NCBI GenBank assembly: GCA_028278675.1
Contig: JAQAJJ010000046.1
Span: forward strand, 1-42,293
Reading direction: 5' to 3'
Length of the DNA stretch: 42,293 nt
Source of the DNA: Candidatus Azophilus lithoversatilis
GTDB lineage: Bacteria; Pseudomonadota; Gammaproteobacteria; Pseudomonadales; Azotimanducaceae
In this document: in pieces, positions 7,035 to 15,657 of the stretch
How the letters are laid out: each line of letters starts with the position of its first letter
Numbering within the stretch: position 1 is the first letter of the stretch
The notes under the pieces: generated by a model
Databases searched by the model: none
Told to the model about the DNA's origin: nothing
The model's input: only the letters and a program-made list of their open reading frames with translations
Program-made: the position numbers and the translations under genes

Positions 7035-9898
7035 ATGAAGTCGAAACAAGCATTGACTGCGACGGTGGCAGTCCCGTTGTTGTGGCTGGCAGGACTGGCA
7101 GTCGCGGCGGCAGCGGATGCCGCCGGCGAAATCGAGGAGTTGGTCGTCACTGGCTCCTATATCCGGGGCACTCCGGAAGACTCCTCATCGCCGGTGGAAG
7201 TGATGACCCGGGACGACATGGACCTGAGCGGTACGCACAACGTGCTGGAAATGATCCGCAACATGGGTCCTAGCACCGGCATCGACGGCGAGACCAACCA
7301 GTTCCAGTCCAACGGTCTCGAAGGCGTCTCCAACGTCAACCTGCGTGGCTTGGGCGCGGCCCGCACGCTGGTCATGCTCAACGGCCGGCGCATCCAGTAC
7401 TCGCCCTACGGCATCGCGGAGACGGGCCAGTTGTTCGTCAACACCAACGCGATACCGGCCATTGCCTTGGAGCGCATCGAACTGCTCAAGGACGGGGCAA
7501 GCGCCACCTACGGATCAGATGCCGTGGCGGGGGTGGTGAATTTCATCACTCGCTCGAACTTCCGTGGTCTTGAGGTTTTGGCATCCGGCAAGGACATGGA
7601 AGGCAACGACGACGGGGACTGGGAGGGCGGACTGATCGCAGGCTTCGGTACCGATCGGCTGAACCTGGTGGCTTCTGTAGGCTATCAGTACCGGGGCAAG
7701 GTGCCGACCCGCGAGAAAGCTTGGTCCTTGGATGATACCCCGGCCAGCAATCCCCGCGGCGGCTTTTCCGGTATCCCCAATCCATCGAGATTCCTGGGCC
7801 TCAGCAGCACGTTCGGCGTCACGGGCCTGTTCAACGATCCCGACTGTTTGACCGTGGGCGGCCACCTGAATGGCACAGCCTGCAACTTTCGCTTTACGGA
7901 CTTCTTCAATATTGCCGAGGAAGAAGAACACTATCAGGCTTTCATCGAGGCCGATTTCGACCTAAACGACGCTTGGACCCTCGGCGCGGAATTCCTTTAC
8001 GCCAAGGACGATGTGCCGGGCTGGAACTCGTCGCCGTCCTATCCGCCCCAAGCCTTGTTCAGTGCGGACCGCTATGTGGGACCTGGCATGCCGCACTTCG
8101 ATGACTTCATCGTGCGCAATCCGGATCTGGCGGATGTCATGGCCGGCGGTGCTCAGGTGCTCGGGCGCATCTTCGGTGTGGCTGGCGACGCCCAGAGCAA
8201 CTTCCGGGAATATGACCAGTACCGGATGAGCCTTGATGTCGAAGGGTTGCCACCCTGACATACGGCCAGGCCGATGGGGAGCGCAACACGGACGACACCG
8301 CCATTGATCGACTGGCGTTCGCCTATCGTGGCCTTGGCGGGCCCGATTGCAATGTCGACACGGGCGTGCCGGGCAGCGGCAATCTGGGCACCGGCAATTG
8401 CTACTACTACAACCCGTTCACCAGCGCGTACCCGGTTTCCCAGTCCTACACGGCGCTCGATGTGTCGCCGCCGGGCAGCGGCAATCCGCAATTGCACAAC
8501 CCGGAATGGATGCAGGACTGGCTGCAGGATCCCATCGGCACGCGGGTGGAGACGGAACTGTTCGTTGCCGACCTGATCTTCAACGGCGAGTCGTCCCTGT
8601 CCTTGGGTGGCGGCGGCGTGGGCTGGGCAGCCGGTGTGCAATATCGGCGCGAAGACTACAAGGTGACGCCCAACGAGTTTACCGACCTAGACCAGAAGCC
8701 CTGTCCGTTCGGACTGCAGCCGGGCGAGAGCTACGCACGCGCCCCGGAGGGCTTCGGGCTGCCGTTCACCTTCAATTGCCCGTCGGACCCCCTCAGCATC
8801 ACCGGCGGCTATCATTTCCTGGCTGGCACCCGGAACTTCGAGACCGACCAGGACATCTTCGCCCTGTTCGGCGAACTGCAGGTGCCGCTGTCTGACAGCC
8901 TTGATGTGCAGGCGGCGATCCGCTACGAAGACTACGGCGGTGCCGTGGGCTCGACGCTGGATCCGAAACTCGCGGCGCGCTGGGACGTCACCGACAAGAT
9001 CACGCTGCGCGGTTCCGTGGGTACCAGCTTCCGTGGCCCGGGCCTAAACCAGTTGAGCGGGCGCGGCACCTCCCTGCAGTTTGTGGCGCCGACCGGTGCC
9101 TTCAAGGCGGTGGATACCAGCGGCAACCCGGATCTCAGTTCTGAGTCAGCCACGACTTGGAACTTCGGCTTGGTGCTCACTCCCAGTGAGAACGTCTTCG
9201 CGACCATCGACTACTGGATCTTCGACTTTACCGATCCCATAGTCATTGAGCCGGCGGGCGACATCGTGGGCGTGGCCTTCGATGGCACCAACTCGGCGCA
9301 GGCCGAGGCGCTGTCCAAGCTGACCTTCCAGGATCCTGCCAACCCGGCAGCGGCCGGCATCCAGCGCATCAGCGTGACCTACCAGAACGGGCCGGATGTG
9401 AAGACCGACGGCATCGACTATCAGATCGAATGGGACATTCCGGCTGGCAACCTGCTCTGGACCTTGGGCAGCCAAGGCACTTATGTCTTCAACTACGATG
9501 TGGACGGCTGGCAGTGGGCGGGGGAATTCGAGGCAGTCGGCAAGCTGAACCGCTTCACCTATGTGCGGCCGCTGCCGGACTTCAAGAACAATGTGTATGT
9601 CAATCTGTCCATGGGCCGACACAATCTGCGGCTCGATCACCGGTTCACCGCGGACTATGATGATGCCGATGCGCCCACCGGGGCCGACTGGGGCATCGAC
9701 AGTCAACACACACTGGATCTGAACTACAACTTCCGCTTCAACGGTGATCGCACCCGGCTGTTCGCCTCCATCGTCAACATTACCGATGAGGACCCACCCT
9801 TTGCCCGGCTCGACCTGAGCTACGACCCATACACCCACAATCCGTTCGGTCGCGTCATCAAGCTGGGCGTCCAGCATCGTCTGGGGGGTGAAACCTGA
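7035..9898 (+). pseudogene. TonB-dependent outer membrane receptor, one-base frameshift
   Basis: Two consecutive frames form one TonB-dependent receptor. Part one (7035-8258) has a signal peptide (to about residue 28), TonB-box-like EELVVTGS (34-41) and the plug domain (NVNLRGLGAARTLVMLNGRR, LERIELLKDGASATYGSDA, VAGVVNFITR). Part two (from about 8244) gives the beta-barrel, with RYEDYGG, LDPKLAARW, GSVGTSFRGPG and the end NPFGRVIKLGVQHRL. The frame changes in the GGG near 8240: one more G gives EGVATLTYGQADGE and a total of 2,865 nt (955 codons). The ATG follows AGGAGAGAAAC. It is a paralogue of the intact receptor at 22241-25255 (shared GSYI-GTPED and most plug motifs). It may be truly broken, phase-variable, or mis-sequenced. 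Substrate unknown; a sterol or lipid is suggested only by the neighbouring steroid genes. Confidence 0.88.
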
Positions 9899-9927
9899 CC
9901 CGCTGTCGCTCTGAGCCCGACCACCGC

Positions 9928-10257
9928 ATGGTTAGGCCGTACGCCCGGTTCCTGGCCGGGCGCCGCGGTCTGACGCAGCTCGGGCTTGCATGCTGCTTGG
10001 CGTTCGGGCCGGTGGGTGCCCCTTGCGCCCTTGCCGCCGCGGCTGGTTCTGCGGTGGCCGATGCGCCCTCGGTCGACGCCCCGGAGGTCGCCCCGCAGGT
10101 CGAGGCGGATCCGGTAGTGTGTCGGCGCATCAAGGTGATCGGCAGTCATATGCGCCAGCGCATCTGCCGCAAAAAGAGCGAGTGGCGGGCGATGCGGGAA
10201 GACGCCCAGCAGTTACTGAACCGGAAGCTGCCCAATACTCGATCGTCAGAAGGCTGA
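9928..10257 (+). CDS. Small exported protein of unknown function
   Basis: The predicted protein has 109 residues. Residues 1-38 form a signal peptide (basic MVRPYARFLAGRR, hydrophobic core LGLACCLAFG, Ala-rich cleavage region near APCALAAAAG). The mature part starts with a Pro/Val/Asp-rich linker and ends with a compact motif PVVCRRIKVIGSHMRQRICR followed by a Trp and MREDAQ. This pattern (V-C-R-x6-GSH-x-R-x-R-x-C-R, then W-x-x-M-R) recurs, as far as I recall, in short proteins of gammaproteobacteria annotated as hypothetical. The two Cys, 14 residues apart, may form a disulfide. It lies 29 bp after the TonB receptor on the same strand, so co-transcription is plausible. No function is assigned. 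Confidence 0.6.
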   Translation: MVRPYARFLAGRRGLTQLGLACCLAFGPVGAPCALAAAAGSAVADAPSVDAPEVAPQVEADPVVCRRIKVIGSHMRQRICRKKSEWRAMREDAQQLLNRKLPNTRSSEG

Positions 10258-10562
10258 GCGGCCCGCTCGGTCTTAGGACCCGGCGTCAGGCGAAGCCCGG
10301 TCCGTGCGGCATTGTGCCGAAATGCCGTGCGATCGAAGCGGTTCGCTCCGCCGGGGCTGTGCCGCGTCGACGGCGGCACCGTCCAGCAGCCGGATTCGGC
10401 CAATCGCCCGCCGTGCCTCGGTAGGGAATCAGGCGCTGCCGGCAGGAGGTGACTTCGGTTCCTGATCACCAAAGTCCTGTGGACGAACAACCTCCGGCTT
10501 CAGGTGCGCACAAAGTCGTGCGTGGTGATCCACGTCGCGGAAGTGGGGGTTGGCGAAAGCCC
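10258..10562. other. Non-coding gap between convergent genes
   Basis: No convincing gene on either strand; open frames here have no recognisable composition or motif. One stem is visible: GTGCCGC (10359-10365) and GCGGCAC (10373-10379) with a 7-nt loop, but no T tract follows, so I do not call a terminator. The gap separates the small exported protein gene (plus) from the end of the SnoaL-like gene (minus). Confidence 0.6.
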
Positions 10563-11186
10563 TCAGCGAACTCGTATGCGCGGGTCCGGTGCCCCGCGCC
10601 GGATGGTGCGGAGGAACTCGTCGAGCGGTGCCGGGGTCGCCACCTCGGGCTCGTCTTCCGTGGGCGGATTTTTCCAGAAGGCCTCCCAGGCGGGGAACAG
10701 GTCGTGGAACGCGCCCTCACAAGGGGGGCGTCCGGGCCAACGCATCTTGCACTCGCCGATAGGCGGCTTGTTGAGGTCGGTGGCGTACCAGTAGCAGGGC
10801 AGGCGGCGGCGGAACAGCCAGCGGCCATCGATGCGCTCGTAGTCGTCCCAGTAGAGCATCTGCATGATGATCCACTCGCCGCCGGTCTCGTGCTCGTTCT
10901 TCGAGTACAGGGCCCCGTGAGCGTGGTCGGCGTCGTCGAATTCGATGATGTGGTTGCCAGTGTGGTGCGAGGTGCCGGTGAACTGCAGGCGCAGGGTGTC
11001 GTCCAGCCACCGCTTTAAGTGGCTGCGCCCGATCCGGCCTCGGCCCACTTGGATGTCGGGCGCGAATAGATTGACGTGGGCGTCGAGGTCGCGCATGTCC
11101 AGCGACAGGGCGTACTTGGCGACCAGTTGGCGAATTGCCTCGATCGACTCCAAGCGGTCCAAGCGTTGTTCCAGGGAAGCCTTCAC
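10563..11186 (-). CDS. SnoaL-like / NTF2-fold protein
   Basis: A 207-residue protein with the SnoaL_4-type layout seen in aromatic and steroid pathways: an N-terminal helix LEQRLDRLESIEAIRQLV, then YALSLDMRDLDAHVNLFAPD, a His-rich strand TGTSHHTGNHIIEF, and a last block EWIIMQMLYWDDYERIDGRW followed by LFRRRL. Proteins of this fold can be isomerases, dehydratases or small dioxygenase-type subunits; here the Arg/Asp and His-His positions are kept but the reaction is unknown. I chose GTG 11186 because GGAAGGAG lies seven bases before it; an ATG at 11228 would add 14 unconserved basic residues. It lies near steroid genes and a role in steroid or bile-acid conversion is possible, by context only. 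Confidence 0.75.
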   Translation of the reverse strand: MKASLEQRLDRLESIEAIRQLVAKYALSLDMRDLDAHVNLFAPDIQVGRGRIGRSHLKRWLDDTLRLQFTGTSHHTGNHIIEFDDADHAHGALYSKNEHETGGEWIIMQMLYWDDYERIDGRWLFRRRLPCYWYATDLNKPPIGECKMRWPGRPPCEGAFHDLFPAWEAFWKNPPTEDEPEVATPAPLDEFLRTIRRGAPDPRIRVR

Positions 11187-11327
11187 TGTGCGCTCCTTCC
11201 GTTTCGGTCCGTTTTCCCTGCTACGCAATTCTACAAAAGCGAACTGCGTGATTGGCTGCCGTCGGGCCGAGTCTGTCTGTGAATAGGCAGATTCCTAGGT
11301 TAGCATCTGCGCTCCGCCCGTCGCGGT

Positions 11328-11780
11328 TTGAGTTGCTTGGCGTTGCCGTTCACCCCTGATGTGCTGTATGAGGGCTTCATCGCGCTGTTGCGCGATGACG
11401 GCCGCATGTCGGCTCGAGAATCGTCCTCCACCGTTCGCAAACGCATCCGCAGCATGGAGCAGGCGGGCATCATGCGGGTGGTGGCGGTCACCGACTTTGC
11501 GGCGGCAGGCTTCGATCTGCTGCTGGCCATCGGCATCGAGGTGGAAAATCGCAATGCTGAGGCCGTTGGCCGGGAACTGGCGGAATTGCCCGAGGTGTTT
11601 TCCGTCAACCTCACCACGGGTCCCAACGACTTGGAGATACTGGTGGCTGCCCAGTCCTTCGAGCAACTCGCGACCTTTCTGCACGAAGAAGTGTCCCAAG
11701 TGGATGGCATTGGGCGCTTGACGCCGGCGCTCACGGTCGAGGTGTACAAGTATCAATCGGAGTACGTGCCCCAACTATGA
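11328..11780 (+). CDS. Lrp/AsnC-type regulator with a shortened HTH
   Basis: An about 150-residue Lrp/AsnC-like protein. The C-terminal effector half (VAVTDFAAAGFDLLLAIGIE, LPEVFSVNLTTGPNDLEILV) is normal. The N-terminal HTH is not: after LLRDDGRMSARE it goes straight to SSSTVRKRI, whereas its neighbour has seven more residues between the matching Arg-Glu and Thr-Val-Arg. So 21 bp, most of the second HTH helix and the turn, are missing without a frameshift. The start is uncertain: TTG 11328 is the farthest, and there is no clear ribosome site. Its stop overlaps the next gene as ATGA. It could still dimerise with that neighbour through the effector domain but probably binds DNA poorly. Decay or an evolved partner subunit are both possible. 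Confidence 0.7.
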   Translation: MSCLALPFTPDVLYEGFIALLRDDGRMSARESSSTVRKRIRSMEQAGIMRVVAVTDFAAAGFDLLLAIGIEVENRNAEAVGRELAELPEVFSVNLTTGPNDLEILVAAQSFEQLATFLHEEVSQVDGIGRLTPALTVEVYKYQSEYVPQL

Positions 11781-12256
11781 CCCAGCGCAAGCTCGATGAT
11801 GTGGACCGGCGCATACTCACCTACCTCGCTGAGGATGCGCGCCTGAGCAACCGCGAGGTCGCCCAGGCCCTGGGGCTCGCGGAGGGCACCGTGCGCGGGC
11901 GCATCAAGCGCCTTCAGGATCGCGGCATGATCAAGATCACCGCGGTGACCCGATTCTCCGGCCCCGGCGCGCCTGTCATGGCCTACATCGGCGTGCGCGC
12001 CGACCTGCATCGGATCGCCGAGACCGCCCAAGCCATTGCCCGCCTGCCTTTTGTCCGCTTCGCCGCCACCATATTGGGCCGCTACGACATCCTGGCAATC
12101 ACCGTCGTGGAGGACGGCGCGGAATTGGTGCGCTTGGTCAACGACGAAATCATGCCGCTGGCCGGCGTGCGGCACGCGGAGACCACGCTGGCCGTGAAGA
12201 ACCTGAAGTACGACTACCGCTGGGGCCGCATCATCGACCCCGATGCGACGCCCTGA
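11777..12256 (+). CDS. Lrp/AsnC family transcriptional regulator
   Basis: A complete 159-residue regulator. Residues 6-60 are the winged HTH (LDDVDRRILTYLAEDARLSN, REVAQALGLAEGTVRGRIKR), followed by the RAM effector domain (GRYDILAITVVEDGAELVRL is the family block). Such proteins form octamers and respond to amino acids or other small acids. The ATG overlaps the stop of the previous lrp gene by ATGA, so the pair is co-translated; tandem Lrp pairs can form mixed oligomers. It converges on the SDR gene at 12324. It is the only intact DNA-binding regulator next to the steroid locus, since no KstR-like TetR gene is present in the window, so it is a candidate regulator of that locus; this is inference. 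Confidence 0.88.
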   Translation: MTQRKLDDVDRRILTYLAEDARLSNREVAQALGLAEGTVRGRIKRLQDRGMIKITAVTRFSGPGAPVMAYIGVRADLHRIAETAQAIARLPFVRFAATILGRYDILAITVVEDGAELVRLVNDEIMPLAGVRHAETTLAVKNLKYDYRWGRIIDPDATP

Positions 12257-12323
12257 GCGGCTTCCACCCGATTCCGCCGTAGTCAGCGCCCCGCCGGCCA
12301 GTGGCGCTGAGTAGCGAAGCGAC

Positions 12324-13097
12324 TCAATCGTCTCGCCGAAGGCGGGGCGCGTCCTGGGCGAAGGTCAGGAAGCTGGGTGGCTCGCCGCCGCCGAACACTT
12401 CGAGGGAGGCGCCGGAAACGTATGAGGCGGCGTCGGAGGCCAGATAGAGGCAGGCGTTAGCGATGTCTTCGGCGGTGCCCATACGTTTGGCCGGCAGCTT
12501 GTCCTCGATGGCGGCGAGACCATGCTCGCCACCGTAGTGCTCATCGGCCGCATCGGCGGAGGTCTTGATGAGGCCGGCGATGATGGCGTTGACCCGCACG
12601 TCGGGACCCCACTCCTGGGCGAGGGAGGCGGTGGCGGACAGCAAGCCCGCCTTGGCCGCTCCGTAGGCCACTGTGCCGGGCGACGGTCGGATGCCGGAGA
12701 CGCTGGCGATGTTGATGATGGACCCCTTGGCGTCCTTGAGGGCGGGATGGGCCTTTTGGCTGACCAGCAGGGGCGCAAGCAGATTCAACCGGATGATGGC
12801 CTCGGTGAAGCGCGGCGAGACGGTCGCGGCGTCCGCCGCCGGGCTGCCGCCGGCGTTGTTGACCAAGATGTCGAGCCGTCCCGACCGATCAAGCACCGTG
12901 TCGATCAGGCGTTGCACTTGGTCCGCGTCACGCACGTCGGCTTCAATGAACTCGGTGTTCTCCTCCGCCTCGCCGGGCGCATTGCGTGCGCAGGCAAACA
13001 CCTTGGCGCCGCAGTCGAGGAAGGCACTGACGATGCCGCGCCCGATGCCGCGGCTGCCGCCGGTGACCAGCACCACCTTGTCGTTGAATCTCGGCAC
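12324..13097 (-). CDS. Short-chain dehydrogenase/reductase (SDR)
   Basis: A classical SDR of 257 residues. Motifs: TGGSRGIG (12-19) for NAD(P), NNAGG (80-84), and a catalytic set Ser132, Tyr145, Lys149 (IASVSGI, AYGAAKAG). The C-terminus has the usual LYLASDAASYVSGASLEVFGG. I set the start at GTG 13097, which has AGGAGG five bases upstream; a longer reading from 13325 would add about 76 residues with no homology. It is transcribed away from hsaA from a shared 284-bp intergenic region, which ties it to the steroid locus. A 3- or 17-hydroxysteroid dehydrogenase role is plausible but the sequence does not settle the substrate. Confidence 0.85.
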   Translation of the reverse strand: MPRFNDKVVLVTGGSRGIGRGIVSAFLDCGAKVFACARNAPGEAEENTEFIEADVRDADQVQRLIDTVLDRSGRLDILVNNAGGSPAADAATVSPRFTEAIIRLNLLAPLLVSQKAHPALKDAKGSIINIASVSGIRPSPGTVAYGAAKAGLLSATASLAQEWGPDVRVNAIIAGLIKTSADAADEHYGGEHGLAAIEDKLPAKRMGTAEDIANACLYLASDAASYVSGASLEVFGGGEPPSFLTFAQDAPRLRRDD

Positions 13098-13230
13098 GTC
13101 GCCTCCTAGCGCTTGATACAAGCCCTCAACTCGCTCCAGCATGTCAGGTCGCTGAGGGAAAAGGAACAACCAGCCGCCCGCGTGGAAGGCTCCACACACA
13201 TATATACAGAGCATGGATTTTGTTTCAAAC

Positions 13231-13301
13231 TTGCTGATAGCGCAACCAAATGGCGGGCTGGCTCCCAGTTTGCGTAGAACCAGCTCGATTGATTTGCGCA
13301 A
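13231..13301. promoter_or_regulatory. Possible operator sites between the SDR and hsaA
   Basis: In the divergent region between the SDR gene and hsaA are two TTGC/GCAA inverted repeats: TTGC-N7-GCAA at 13231-13245 and the perfect palindrome TTGCGCAA at 13294-13301, with a TTGCG half-site at about 13270. Position suits a regulator of both transcripts. There is no match I recognise to a named operator, and short palindromes arise by chance in this base composition. Confidence 0.25.
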
Positions 13302-13381
13302 GAGTGGCCCTGTGAAGGTGGACACACTGCCCCTACTATGGGACCATCGAATGCAATCGGCGCACGTTTTTCGAATCTGAA

Positions 13382-14548
13382 ATGTCTAAATCGACCCCGG
13401 CAGCGATCGGTATCTGCGAGCCTCAAGCGCTTGATATCGAACCCCATCTGCCCCTGATCGCCTCACTCGCGGCTGAGGGCCGGGCCAACCGCCAAGTCAA
13501 ACGGGAAGCCATTGAGGCCATCATGGAATCCGGCTTCATGCGCGCCCTGCTGCCCAAACCTTGGGGCGGCTTGGAAGCGACCCCGCAAGACTTCTTTCGG
13601 GCCCATTTGCGCATCGCCGAACAGGACATGAGCACCGCCTGGGTGGCGGGCATCATCGCTGTGCACGCCTTTCAGCTTGCCATCATGAATCGTCAGGCGC
13701 TCGACGACGTGTATGCTGAGGGTCCGAACACCTTGATTTCGAGTTCCTACAATCCCGTTGGTGCCAAGGTGGAGGCTGCCGAGGGAGGCTTCATGCTCAG
13801 CGGCCGCTGGGGCTGGAGCTCGGGCTGCGAGCACTGCACCTGGGTGTTGCTGGGGGGCATCGTTCCCGGCGAGGACTATCGCACTTTTTTGGTGCCGCGC
13901 AGGGACTATCGAATTGAAGACACCTGGTTTGTCTATGGCTTGCAAGCCACTGGCTCCAACGACATCGTCATCGAGCAGCCAGTGTTCGTCCCCGAACACC
14001 GCACCCACAAGCGCCTGGATGGCTTTAACTGCGTCCACTCCCAGGACAACCCCATGTATGGCATTCCCTGGGCGCAGATGTTCGTGCGCGTGGTTTCCAC
14101 CCCGGCCATCGGCGCGGCGCGTCATGCGGTGGCGGCGTTCGCCGGCAAGGCCGCCGGCAGCAGCACCGATCCGACCAAGCTGCAGGGCGACCCGGACATC
14201 ACTCGGCGGGTGGCCCAAACCCTCAACGACGTTGATCAGGCCCAGGCCGTGCTGTTCCGCAACTTTGACCGCATGATGGCGAGCATGCAGGCCGGTGAGT
14301 CATTGGATCTGATGGATCGGGTGCGTTGGCGCTATCAGGCCAGCCTCATCATCGACGACATGACCCGCGCCGTGGACCGGCTCTTCGAAGTGGCCGGTGG
14401 CCGCAGTGTGTTCAACGAATCCGCCATTCAGGACATCTGGCGCGACATCCGCGTTGCCCGCGCCCATGTGGCCAACAACCCAACGGCCTTTGCCCGCAAC
14501 TACGGGGCAATGGCGCTGGGGGCCGACAACAGCGACGCCTTTGTTTGA
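13382..14548 (+). CDS. hsaA: 3-HSA 4-hydroxylase, oxygenase component
   Basis: Flavin-dependent two-component monooxygenase of the acyl-CoA dehydrogenase fold (388 residues). HsaA (TesA2 in Comamonas) hydroxylates 3-hydroxy-9,10-secoandrostatrienedione to the catechol 3,4-DHSA, with reduced flavin supplied by a separate reductase. Evidence is the block LSGRWGWSSGCEHCTWVLLG (about 140-159), LVPRRDYRIEDTW, then GLQATGSNDIVIEQPVFVPE, all characteristic of HsaA/group D hydroxylases, plus a C-terminal helix bundle ending FARNYGAMALG. It is first in the co-directional steroid row; hsaD follows 8 bp later. The reductase gene hsaB is not in the window. The start ATG 13382 has only a weak ribosome site (GAATCTGAA). 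p-Hydroxyphenylacetate-type hydroxylases are relatives, but the neighbours decide for the steroid role. Confidence 0.88.
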   Translation: MSKSTPAAIGICEPQALDIEPHLPLIASLAAEGRANRQVKREAIEAIMESGFMRALLPKPWGGLEATPQDFFRAHLRIAEQDMSTAWVAGIIAVHAFQLAIMNRQALDDVYAEGPNTLISSSYNPVGAKVEAAEGGFMLSGRWGWSSGCEHCTWVLLGGIVPGEDYRTFLVPRRDYRIEDTWFVYGLQATGSNDIVIEQPVFVPEHRTHKRLDGFNCVHSQDNPMYGIPWAQMFVRVVSTPAIGAARHAVAAFAGKAAGSSTDPTKLQGDPDITRRVAQTLNDVDQAQAVLFRNFDRMMASMQAGESLDLMDRVRWRYQASLIIDDMTRAVDRLFEVAGGRSVFNESAIQDIWRDIRVARAHVANNPTAFARNYGAMALGADNSDAFV

Positions 14549-14556
14549 GAACAGTC

Positions 14557-15399
14557 GTGGCGAGCGCTGAGCAGGGTGGCCCACCACGCGGGAAAACCGT
14601 CGAATCGGCGGGTTTGACGCTGCACTATCACGACCATGGGGCCGCAGGCAGCAACGGTCGGGTGGTGGTGTTCGTGCATGGGAGCGGCCCCGGTGCCAGC
14701 GGTTACAGCAACTTCAAGCTGAACGCCCCCGTCCTTGCCGAAGCGGGCTACCGCGTGGTCGTGCCTGACTTGCCCGGTTTCGGGTACTCCTCGAAGCCGG
14801 TTGACATCGACTACACCACGGACTTCTTCGTTGCACACCTGATCGGCCTGCTGGATGCCCTCGGCATCGAGCGCTGTGCGTTGGTGGGCAATTCCCTGGG
14901 CGGCGCCGTCTGCATCCGCGCCGCCCTGGATCATCCCGAGCGGGTCGAGAAGCTGGTGCTGATGGCGCCCGGCGGCATCGAGGAGCTCGACACCTACATG
15001 GCGATGCCGGCGATGGCCCGCATGATCGCCAACTTCACCAGCGGCGCCCTGGACCGCAACGGCTTGCGGCAAATCCTGCAAACGCTGGTGTTCGATCCGG
15101 TGGTGGTGACCGATGCGCTGGTCAATGAGCGCTACGCCATCGCTCAAACCCAGCCGCCGGAAGTGCTTGGACGCATGCGCATTCCCAACATGGAGGGTGA
15201 ACTGGGCGGCATCACCTGCCCGGTGCTGGCGTTTTGGGGCATGGACGATGAGATGCTGCCCCCCGGCGGCGGGCACAAGATTCTCGAGGCCTGCCGTCCC
15301 AGCCGGTTGGTCGAGGTGGCGGAATGCGGGCACTGGGTCATGGTGGAGCATGCCCGCATGTTCAACGCTGCCTGCCTCGACTTTCTGGATAACGACTGA
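14557..15399 (+). CDS. hsaD: DSHA C-C bond hydrolase (meta-cleavage product hydrolase)
   Basis: An alpha/beta hydrolase of 280 residues. HsaD (TesD) splits the ring-A meta-cleavage product 4,9-DSHA into HIP and a C5 dienoate. Visible: HGSGPGASG oxyanion region (41-49), nucleophile GNSLGG with Ser113, Asp231 in WGMDDEMLP and His259 in CGHWVMVEH. The GPGASG loop and the overall length are typical for meta-cleavage hydrolases such as HsaD/BphD. The GTG at 14557 gives the expected N-terminus and sits 8 bp after hsaA; no ATG is available in frame before the core. The stop is followed at once by the triple 87-bp repeat, which separates it from hsaC. Confidence 0.9.
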   Translation: MASAEQGGPPRGKTVESAGLTLHYHDHGAAGSNGRVVVFVHGSGPGASGYSNFKLNAPVLAEAGYRVVVPDLPGFGYSSKPVDIDYTTDFFVAHLIGLLDALGIERCALVGNSLGGAVCIRAALDHPERVEKLVLMAPGGIEELDTYMAMPAMARMIANFTSGALDRNGLRQILQTLVFDPVVVTDALVNERYAIAQTQPPEVLGRMRIPNMEGELGGITCPVLAFWGMDDEMLPPGGGHKILEACRPSRLVEVAECGHWVMVEHARMFNAACLDFLDND

Positions 15400-15403
15400 T
15401 GGA

Positions 15404-15648
15404 AGCCCTTAGCTTGCCCCGGAACGGCACGCCGTTGACAGCGAAGGAACAACCCGCCAGTCGCTGGGCTGTCTCCATTTGTTCCATGAAAGCCCTTAGC
15501 TTGCCCCAGAGCGGCACGCCGCTGACATCGAAGGAACAACTTGTTCCATGAAAGCCCTTAGCTTGCCCCAGAGCGGCACGCCGCTGACATCGAAGGAACA
15601 ACCCGGCAGCCGCTGGGCTGTCTCCATTTGTTCCATGAAAGCCCTTAG
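15404..15648 (-). repeat. 87-bp dispersed repeat, tandem array B (three units)
   Basis: Direct tandem copies starting with AGCCCTTAGC on the plus strand: 15404-15490 (87 bp), 15491-15552 (62 bp, an exact 25-bp internal deletion) and 15553-15639 (87 bp), then the first nine bases of a fourth. The core AGCGGC-GT-GCCGCT (minus strand) is a perfect hairpin in two units, and each unit carries TTGTTCC and GGAACAA as an inverted pair. The array begins four bases after the hsaD stop and ends ten bases before the hsaC ATG, in the middle of the steroid row. Confidence 0.95.
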
Positions 15649-15657
15649 GTAGCGGTA

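Noticed and set aside
6780-7049. A minus-strand 89-codon frame in the gap before TonB receptor 1.
   Set aside because: It would overlap the start of the receptor, has no ribosome site and nothing recognisable in its product.
12286-12350. GCGCCCCGCC and GGCGGGGCGC as a bidirectional terminator between lrp and the SDR.
   Set aside because: The arms are 45 bases apart, one arm lies inside the SDR coding end, and there is no T tract; likely a chance match in GC-rich sequence.
15404-15648. The tandem direct repeats as a CRISPR array.
   Set aside because: Units abut without unique spacers, are 87 bp long, and there are no cas genes nearby.
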